From assembly GCF_002998925.1 (NCBI RefSeq), contig NZ_CP027228.1, positions 930,001-994,000 of the forward strand: a stretch of 64,000 nt of DNA, written 5' to 3'. Below, one piece after another: positions 58,009 through 64,000 of this stretch (the stretch's first letter is position 1; every line of letters begins with the position of its first letter). Origin of the DNA: Mogibacterium diversum. GTDB taxonomy: Bacteria; Bacillota; Clostridia; Peptostreptococcales; Anaerovoracaceae. The notes beneath the pieces are model-generated. The model had not been told where the DNA came from. It was given only the letters and a program-made list of their open reading frames with translations, and did not search any database. The translations under genes were made by a program, and so were the position numbers.

Positions 58009-59063
58009 ATGTCGCCTCCGTATTTATAAAACGCCGAACATGCGCCTTCGCTAGAAACCATACACGCTCCTATCGGATGCTCTGGCGTACAGCCCTTACC
58101 GAACACCTTGCAGTCGTAAGGCTTGCATTTGCCGAGTAGCACCTCTCCGCATCTACATGCTGGATTTGGTCTCCCTTCTATCTTTGGAAGATTAAACTTA
58201 TATCTAGCATCGTAATCGCGATACTCTGGCCTAAGCTCAACACCTGATTTCTCTATAACGCCGAGCCCTCTCCACTCTGAATCGGAAGGCTCCATGACCG
58301 TCTCGACAAGCTTTCTAGCTGCAGGGCTTCCCTCTTCAGTTACCACTGCTGGGTAGCAATTTACTGCGAAAGGTTTGTTTTCTTCTATCTTCTTGATGAT
58401 TACCGCTAGCGCTGTTAGCACCTCGGAGCCAGAGAAACCAGCAACTACTCCAGATATTCCGTGTTCATCACGGAGTTTATAGTATTCCTCCATACCAGTC
58501 ATCGTGCTCACATGACCTGGATACAGAAATGCATCAGCACTGCCCTTGAGCGCTAGATACGCGTTATACATCGTCTTGTTGGCTGTCAGTATCGAGAAAT
58601 TTTCGATGCCCTGCGCCTTCGCTTCACGAACCGCCATCACGCTCCCAGGTGTTGTCGTCTCAAATCCAACCGCAAGAAATACGACCTGCTCATCTGGATG
58701 CTCCTTGGCATACTCTAGCGAGTCGAGCGGCGAGTATACAACACTTACATTCGCCCCCTTGCTGCGAGCCCCTGCAAGGCTCATCTCCGTTCCGGGAACT
58801 CTAATCAGGTCTCCAAAAGTCGTTATGGTCGCTTTCTTATCCAGCGCCAGCATGACGGCCTCGTCGATATACGAAACTGGCGTAACACAGACTGGACATC
58901 CTGGTCCTGAAATCAGCTCGATATTATCCGGTAGAAGTCTCCTGATTCCAAGTCTAAAAATCTCATGCGTATGAGTTCCACAGACTTCCATGATTCTAAG
59001 CTTCGGGCCGTCGTAAGAGGTGACAATGTCGCGAGCTTTTTTTGCACTCTCGTTAATTGTCAT
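57993..59063 (-). CDS. hypD: Hydrogenase maturation protein HypD
   Basis: 356 residues. Conserved motifs MEVCGTHTHEIFRLGIR, SGPGCPVCVTP, AVGFETTTPG, PGHVSTMTG and GFSGSEVL, plus the C-terminal FeS ligands in ACRCGEVLLGKCKPYDCKVF and GCTPEHPIGACMVSSEGAC. With HypC it is the scaffold on which Fe(CN)2CO is assembled. Overlaps hypC by 11 bases and hypE by 16. Confidence 0.98.
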   Translation of the reverse strand: MTINESAKKARDIVTSYDGPKLRIMEVCGTHTHEIFRLGIRRLLPDNIELISGPGCPVCVTPVSYIDEAVMLALDKKATITTFGDLIRVPGTEMSLAGARSKGANVSVVYSPLDSLEYAKEHPDEQVVFLAVGFETTTPGSVMAVREAKAQGIENFSILTANKTMYNAYLALKGSADAFLYPGHVSTMTGMEEYYKLRDEHGISGVVAGFSGSEVLTALAVIIKKIEENKPFAVNCYPAVVTEEGSPAARKLVETVMEPSDSEWRGLGVIEKSGVELRPEYRDYDARYKFNLPKIEGRPNPACRCGEVLLGKCKPYDCKVFGKGCTPEHPIGACMVSSEGACSAFYKYGGDIWNKQ

Positions 59064-59268
59064 TCAGCCCCTCCATTACCTTATCGGCCTCTGCCGCCTC
59101 ATCTGCTGCAACTCTTGCAATAGCAAGACCTGCGTGCACCATCACATAATCTCCAGGAGCGAGGTCTGAAATCAGCTCCGCAGAAACCTTTCTCTTAACG
59201 CCGCCAGCATCGATGACAGCCATATTATTCTCTATATTAGCAACCTTTGCTCTCAATCCCACGCACAT
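59053..59268 (-). CDS. hypC: Hydrogenase maturation chaperone HypC
   Basis: 71 residues starting MCVGLRAKV: the essential Cys2 is present. The OB-like core includes AVIDAGGVKRKV and LAPGDYVMVHAGLAIARV. It carries the Fe complex with HypD and delivers it to the hydrogenase large subunit. 81 bases after hypF. Confidence 0.96.
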   Translation of the reverse strand: MCVGLRAKVANIENNMAVIDAGGVKRKVSAELISDLAPGDYVMVHAGLAIARVAADEAAEADKVMEGLNDN

Positions 59269-59337
59269 ATGTGCACCTCCGTCATTTTCTAATCTCTATA
59301 TATTCTATACCCATGTTCAGTCATGTGACTGTACTAT

Positions 59338-59373
59338 TTATTGTTCTTCTTATTGTTCTTTATTTTGTTCCTC
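59338..59373. repeat. 12-base tandem repeat across the hypF stop codon
   Basis: On the minus strand: GAGGAACAAAAT, AAAGAACAATAA (containing the stop TAA in frame), GAAGAACAATAA. The third unit repeats the stop in the same frame 12 bases later. Confidence 0.8.
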
Positions 59374-61806
59374 ATCCCGAAGCGCCGCTATTCCTGCAGC
59401 CGCCTGACCGAGCGCTATGCCGCCGTCGTTTGTCGGCACGACTCCGTGCTTCAGCACTTTGAAGCCTTCTCGTTCAAGCCCGTCATCCACTAGCCTTAGA
59501 AGTAGTAGGTTTTGAAACACTCCTCCCGATAGGGCAACAACGTTCACTTCGCACCTCGTACGCTGGTAGCAGCAAGCGATAACGATCATGTCTGCCAGCG
59601 CTTTATGAAATAAGTATGCCAGCTGGTCAGTATCTTGATCCGCCAGACTCCTTGCAGCTAGTTCCATGAGCAAGGTGTCTGTGCACAGTTCGAACTGCTC
59701 TTCGTCGATATTCATCAGCCTGCCCTCGTAAGGCGCTAGGCTTATTCCTTGTGCTTCGGCGCGTTCAGCTGCAAACTGGAGCGCCATCGAGGCCTCGCCT
59801 TCGAAGGTGCTGGCTGACTTTATGCCGAGCACTGCGCTTACTGCGTCAAAGAGGCGACCTGCGCTTGTCGACTTCACTGTATTTATATTATTGCCTAGCA
59901 TGAAATCGATGCTCTGCCTACCCTTCTCGTCTCCGAGCCCGAGTGTCTCTCCTATACGGTTTGCCGCCTCGCTTCCGAGCGCTGTGCTAATCATGGAGTA
60001 TGCGATTCGCCACCCCTCCCTAGAGGCAATATCTCCGCCAGCATGTATAAACGGTGCAATACTGCCAACACGCTCGTATCCGCTCTCATCTCCAAGCAGG
60101 AATTCCCCGCCCCAGATAGTTCCATCTGGACCGTATCCAGTTCCGTCAAAAGTCACTCCCAGAGCTGTTCCCTCGTATTCGTTCTCTGCCATGCACGATA
60201 CCATGTGTGCATGATGATGCTGCACTTCCATAACCGGAACACCTTCTCTCTCTGCAATCACCCTAGCCATCTCACTCGTGTTATAGCCTGGGTGCATATC
60301 TCCCACTATTATATCTGGATGAATCTCTAATAGCCTTTCCATGCGAGTTGTCGCTGCTTCAAGTGCTCTCACACTTCTCATATCCGCCATATCGCCTATG
60401 TATGGTGATGGATAAAAAAGCCCCTTATCGCCTAGGCAAAATGCATTCTTTAACTCTCCACCTATTCCGAGCACCGCGTACGAGCTTTCTCTCTTCGCTA
60501 CTATTGGAAGCGGAGAATATCCTCTTGACCTTCTGATCATATAAGGCTTGCTTCTGTAAAATGCCATAACCGTATCATCCGCTCTTATCCGTATGTCCCT
60601 AGAGTTGGAAAGTATGATATCGCACATCGGCGATAGATACTTAAGCGCTTCCTCATCGTTCATGCATATCGGAGCTCCAGATGGATTTCCGCTAGTCATC
60701 ACCAGCACATCAGATATTGGCTCATCGTCTGGATAATCGAAGAGAAGCATATGAACTGGTGTATATGGCAGCATCACGCCTAAATTAGGATTGTCAGGTG
60801 CTACGGATGCTGCGATTCTTAATCTATGCCGTATCTGGCTGTTGGTCTTAATTTCTTCCTGTATATTGGAATCAAGCTCTGCCGACTCAGCTGAATCGTG
60901 ACGTCTAGGAATCAGTATTATCGGCTTCTGCGGGCCGGTAAGCAGCGGCTCCATCTCTGGCTCCAGCCTGCATTCGCGCCCGACCACTTCGAGATCCCGC
61001 ATCATCACAGCAAACGGCTTCATCGGGCGCGCCTTCAGCTGTCTGAGGCGCTGGACCGCTGCTTCATTCGCGGCGTCGCAGCAGAGGTGGAAACCACCGA
61101 TTCCCTTGATGGCGGCGATGCCGCCATTCCTGATCACAGCCCTGGTCTCTAGAAGCGCCGCCGCGCCATATGCACCCTCGGGGCGCTCCGAATCAGTTCC
61201 CATACCTTGTACGTCAGACTCAGAAGCCCTGCCCACGAGGGTGTATAGCTCCGGCCCGCAGTCATTACAGCATACAGGCTGGGCATGGTAGCGTCTCGAA
61301 TCCATATCGGTATATTCAACACTGCAGGCCTCACACATCGGAAAACCAGCCATGCTGGTTTTCACCCTATCGTAAGGCATAGAATCTAGTATAGTTAAAC
61401 GAGGACCACACTGAGTGCAGTTTATAAACGGATGGAGATACCTCCTGTTATTCTTATCAAACAGTTCCCTTGCACAGTCAGGGCAAGTTGCTATGTCAGG
61501 CGATACGAATATCTGACCATCCTCATGCTTGCTCAGTGCAATCTTGAATCCAGAGTCTATCGATATATCTACAGGGCTATCCATTACCTTAACCTTGACG
61601 ATTGCAGACCGCTCTGGCGCTTCTGCTTCTATGGCATGCACAAAATCGCCGATTACGGACTCATCTGCTCTTGCGATTATCTCAACGTAAGAGCCCTTGT
61701 TACAGACACTTCCAGATATGCCATATCTATCCGCAAGTCTGCTCACAAAGGGTCTAAAGCCAACGCCCTGAACTATTCCATAAATCCTAATTAATCTACA
61801 TACCAA
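59350..61806 (-). CDS. hypF: Carbamoyltransferase HypF
   Basis: About 818 residues. N-terminal acylphosphatase domain (RIYGIVQGVGFRPFVSRLAD); two zinc-finger pairs (CPDCARELFDKNNRRYLHPF with CTQCGPR, and CEACSVEY with CCNDCGPE); YrdC-like domain (IAAIKGIGGFHLCCDAANE, PMKPFAVMMRD); Kae1-like domain (VQHHHAHMVSCMAEN, GVTFDGTGYGPDG, LSGGVFQNLLL). It transfers the carbamoyl group to HypE. The frame opens at TTG 61812; a GGTGA six bases before the TTG at 61806 favours the latter, weakly. It starts about 20 bases after the nitrogenase-like gene, in one operon. Confidence 0.97.
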   Translation of the reverse strand: MVCRLIRIYGIVQGVGFRPFVSRLADRYGISGSVCNKGSYVEIIARADESVIGDFVHAIEAEAPERSAIVKVKVMDSPVDISIDSGFKIALSKHEDGQIFVSPDIATCPDCARELFDKNNRRYLHPFINCTQCGPRLTILDSMPYDRVKTSMAGFPMCEACSVEYTDMDSRRYHAQPVCCNDCGPELYTLVGRASESDVQGMGTDSERPEGAYGAAALLETRAVIRNGGIAAIKGIGGFHLCCDAANEAAVQRLRQLKARPMKPFAVMMRDLEVVGRECRLEPEMEPLLTGPQKPIILIPRRHDSAESAELDSNIQEEIKTNSQIRHRLRIAASVAPDNPNLGVMLPYTPVHMLLFDYPDDEPISDVLVMTSGNPSGAPICMNDEEALKYLSPMCDIILSNSRDIRIRADDTVMAFYRSKPYMIRRSRGYSPLPIVAKRESSYAVLGIGGELKNAFCLGDKGLFYPSPYIGDMADMRSVRALEAATTRMERLLEIHPDIIVGDMHPGYNTSEMARVIAEREGVPVMEVQHHHAHMVSCMAENEYEGTALGVTFDGTGYGPDGTIWGGEFLLGDESGYERVGSIAPFIHAGGDIASREGWRIAYSMISTALGSEAANRIGETLGLGDEKGRQSIDFMLGNNINTVKSTSAGRLFDAVSAVLGIKSASTFEGEASMALQFAAERAEAQGISLAPYEGRLMNIDEEQFELCTDTLLMELAARSLADQDTDQLAYLFHKALADMIVIACCYQRTRCEVNVVALSGGVFQNLLLLRLVDDGLEREGFKVLKHGVVPTNDGGIALGQAAAGIAALRDEEQNKEQ

Positions 61807-61826
61807 TTGCAATCACCAATATCTAT

Positions 61827-63059
61827 CTATTTCACTTCATCTCCAGCTTTCTGCCAGTATTCTTCATCTGAGCTCGATGAGTACAGAGAAGCCGAGATTG
61901 CGAAGTGAGGAAGACTGAGGAAAGTACCCTTCCATCCAGGAAGCGCCCTCTTGATTAGCGGATCACCAATCACCATATCGTATCCTTCTGCATCTACGAG
62001 CTTCATGAGCTCATCCTCTTCATTTAACTTAGTATCATTTTCATGACGAACCTCTTTGCTCATCATGAACCAGCTCGCAACGTCTACGCGCTCTAATGAC
62101 TTATCCTTGGAAGCTTCTAGAATCACGTCTCTAAGAGAATTTGCCAAAACCTGCTGATGCACGATTAGCACCTTCCGAGGCTCGTGGTCCATCACCTTAT
62201 GGGCGAACCTATCTGAACGCTCCTGTGGCAGTGGATAGCATATCTCATACTGTACGCCGTACTTATCTCTTAGCCATCTCGCAGGCTTTACACCGCCTGG
62301 AGATACGACGATATTTCTATCCACATGTGCAGCGGCAGCCACATCTTCGAGCGTATCGTTCATGCCATAGATAACTGGGTTATCCATGCCTTGCTCGCTA
62401 AGTGCAGTCACCATATCTTCGTAATCGCCGCTTCCAGGGGTGTCGAGCGGCGTAAAGCCGAGTACCCCAACTCTTTCGGAAGCATTACTCTTATCAATCT
62501 TACCTAAATCACCTAGCTTGCCCAGTTTTCCTAGCTTTTCTAGCTCTTCCAAGCTAATGGCTTTTTGCTCAAGACTGCCATTTGCGATGAACCTTGCTCC
62601 TGATCCACCTTCTTCATACAAGTAGTTCTTGAGTATCTGTAGAAACGCCCTGCTAACACCTTCGTCATACATGTCGATTCCATTAGTCTCAACAGGCACA
62701 ACTGGCACCTCGTAGTCAGTCTCCATCAGGCGTTTTAACGCTCTATAGTCAGTAGCGATAACGGCTGGTACTGGTGTCCCGATTAGACCGACGAATTTAG
62801 CATCTATATCTCCGAGTGCTTCCTTAGTCTTCTGGATGAGAAGCTCATCACGGCCGAGAATCGCATCTAGGTCACGAAGAGCTGCACTAAATATCGCACT
62901 CTTTTTCTTATCCCAACGCGGCTCATCGTATCCGCAGATATTTCCAACACATCCGCCAGCATCCATGATTATCAGCATACCGCCGTAGTGAAACAGCACA
63001 GAGACCGCTCCAGACTGGTCTGGCGTAAACGGCGATAGATATTTTCTAAGCCCTTTCAT
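61827..63059 (-). CDS. Nitrogenase component 1-like protein (second subunit)
   Basis: 410 residues of the nitrogenase component-1/oxidoreductase fold: LSPFTPDQSGAVSVLFHYGG, DAGGCVGNICGYDEPRW with two Cys, ALGDIDAKFVGLIGTPVPAVI and the later Rossmann-like VGVLGFTPLDTPGSGDYEDM and IVVSPGGVKPARWLRDKYGV. It is shorter than NifD/NifK and lacks visible FeMo-cofactor ligands. A low-complexity stretch (EKLGKLGKLGDLGKIDK) interrupts it near 175-200. It overlaps the upstream gene by 14 bases. Substrate unknown; not expected to fix nitrogen. Confidence 0.8.
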   Translation of the reverse strand: MKGLRKYLSPFTPDQSGAVSVLFHYGGMLIIMDAGGCVGNICGYDEPRWDKKKSAIFSAALRDLDAILGRDELLIQKTKEALGDIDAKFVGLIGTPVPAVIATDYRALKRLMETDYEVPVVPVETNGIDMYDEGVSRAFLQILKNYLYEEGGSGARFIANGSLEQKAISLEELEKLGKLGKLGDLGKIDKSNASERVGVLGFTPLDTPGSGDYEDMVTALSEQGMDNPVIYGMNDTLEDVAAAAHVDRNIVVSPGGVKPARWLRDKYGVQYEICYPLPQERSDRFAHKVMDHEPRKVLIVHQQVLANSLRDVILEASKDKSLERVDVASWFMMSKEVRHENDTKLNEEDELMKLVDAEGYDMVIGDPLIKRALPGWKGTFLSLPHFAISASLYSSSSDEEYWQKAGDEVK

Positions 63060-64000
63060 CAGCGAGCCTCCTCTCTATTGCCTCTACAAAGTGTACTAGT
63101 CCCTTGTATCCAAACGGCTGAATCTCGTTATTCCAGTGCACATTTATCGACTCTGGATAGTAGAACTGTGCATCTATACCGATTGAAATATCAACCTTTT
63201 CCGAACCATCATAGTTCATCATTGTCGGCGACATAGTCGAGTACACCTTAAGGCCCCGGTTATAGCTAGCAAGTTCTCTGATAAAAGGGAAGTCATCTTC
63301 GCTTACATTCGCAAACACCGACTTAACGCGTAGTCCCAGCTTCTCGAGTGCTAGCGCCATCTCGATTGAGTTTCCATTTACAACCTGTCCTATTGCAAAT
63401 GTCTTTCCTTCACACAGCTGCTGAAGTCTTAGGCACGCATCGCTAGCCTCACGGAAGTATTCCGAATCATCGATTTCTACTCCGAGAGCCGCAGCGAACA
63501 GCGCATATTGACGCTGAATTCTATCTATTTCATATACTCTAGTCAGCTCCACATAAGGGATTCCGAGCTTTGACTCAAGTGTGAATGCTGCCTTTCTAGC
63601 CTCTGGATGAAGTATGATATTGAAATCTGCTCCGCCCATCTCCATGTATTCTTCGAGGGTTTCTTTTCTCCCTACCTCATGTATGGTCTTGATTCCCATC
63701 TGACCGAGGATATCATACAGGTCAGAATCATCCTCGAGATGTGTAAAATTACCGAGTAAATTAACGGTCCCACCTGTCGGCTTTCTCTTCTCAAGCAGCG
63801 AGTAAATCGCTTCTCTTACAGCTACCATCGGTGGGTTCTTGCCCTCGCGCATAAGCGCATACATATATGTAGGAACTACATGAATTCCCGTGCGTTCCTC
63901 AGCCTTTCTACAGACACGCTCTAGATCAGTTCCGAGAAGCGCATCGACGCATGTGATGCAGATAACCACAACCTTAGGCTTCACTTCACAGACTTCATAG
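63046..64000 (-). CDS. Nitrogenase component 1-like protein (first subunit), partial
   Basis: The frame stays open to the right edge: codons before the apparent GTG at 63984 read YEVCEVKPKVVVICITCVD, so the N-terminus lies outside the window. About 317 residues are visible. The signature Cys in VICITCVDALLGTDLERVC, GTVNLLGNFTH and the closing helix IQPFGYKGLVHFVEAIERR mark the component-1 family. With the next gene (14-base overlap) it should form a heterodimer or heterotetramer with FeS clusters and be served by a NifH-like reductase, perhaps encoded upstream of the window. Function unknown. Confidence 0.8.
   Translation of the reverse strand, partial: YEVCEVKPKVVVICITCVDALLGTDLERVCRKAEERTGIHVVPTYMYALMREGKNPPMVAVREAIYSLLEKRKPTGGTVNLLGNFTHLEDDSDLYDILGQMGIKTIHEVGRKETLEEYMEMGGADFNIILHPEARKAAFTLESKLGIPYVELTRVYEIDRIQRQYALFAAALGVEIDDSEYFREASDACLRLQQLCEGKTFAIGQVVNGNSIEMALALEKLGLRVKSVFANVSEDDFPFIRELASYNRGLKVYSTMSPTMMNYDGSEKVDISIGIDAQFYYPESINVHWNNEIQPFGYKGLVHFVEAIERRLADERA

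Noticed and set aside
1..64000. CRISPR array or cas genes
   Set aside because: No regularly spaced identical repeats with unique spacers and no Cas-like proteins were seen; the repeats found are degenerate tandem units.
61827..64000. Assignment as true nitrogenase NifD/NifK
   Set aside because: The proteins are too short and lack visible FeMo-cofactor ligands and flanking nif genes; called nitrogenase-like only.

Overview
The window reads as a chromosome segment from an anaerobic, low-to-mid-GC Firmicute of the class Clostridia. The evidence is a CIRCE-controlled groESL operon, guaBA, hydroxylamine reductase (hcp), hyp hydrogenase-maturation genes, an LXG type VII toxin cluster and a Tn1549/CTn-type conjugative element. 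Family-level placement is not possible from the sequence alone. Almost every gene lies on the minus strand, so operons run from high to low coordinates. Three compositional zones are visible by eye: an AT-rich mobile element (1 to about 33,280), a more GC-rich core (about 33,290-53,090 and 56,800-64,000), and a second AT-rich cassette (about 53,090-56,810).

Zone 1 is most of an integrative and conjugative element (ICE). Reading in the direction of transcription it holds a defence cargo end (SdpI-like protein, DUF3800-like protein, wrecked AlwI-like restriction gene, Hachiman-like HamA plus a truncated HamB), a KilA-N protein, a CD1845-type membrane protein, a DUF6017-type replication initiator, PcfB, the VirD4 coupling protein, an inserted SAP-domain gene, SSB, Maff2, a VirB6-like protein, a small membrane protein, PrgI, VirB4, a NlpC/P60 wall hydrolase, DUF4315, a CD1107-type surface protein, TopB, a C5 methyltransferase, a PD-(D/E)XK nuclease, a giant methylase-helicase and a second SSB-like protein. 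The operon ends at a strong terminator at 1,031-1,068. An AlkA-like glycosylase and a partial gene follow. No relaxase or integrase is in the window; they are expected to the left. The right end of the element abuts a repeat-rich stretch next to the 3' end of guaA, a known hotspot for islands.

Zone 2 carries housekeeping and stress genes: guaB-guaA; groES-groEL followed 12 bp later by a Crp/Fnr (HcpR-like) regulator, then hcp and an uncharacterised partner gene; a DNA glycosylase, RidA, YlmH, TrmO, a nitroreductase, carB with an apparent leader-peptide attenuator, RsmE, a DUF2207 membrane protein and a small HTH protein. The AT-rich cassette next to tRNA-Glu(CUC) is an LXG toxin operon with two small helical partner proteins, the toxin, a membrane protein that shares the toxin's C-terminal module, a 43-residue membrane peptide and an immunity-like protein. 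The right end is a tight operon of two nitrogenase component-1-like proteins followed by hypF, hypC, hypD and hypE.

The most unusual signals are a 136-codon gene nested out of frame inside the ICE helicase with its own perfect Shine-Dalgarno sequence; degenerate tandem repeats that begin at or span the stop codon of at least six unrelated core genes; the carB leader peptide and terminator; the shared C-terminal module of the LXG toxin and its neighbour; and the nitrogenase-like genes fused into a hyp operon. Starts were moved from the longest open frame wherever a Shine-Dalgarno sequence decided the matter.
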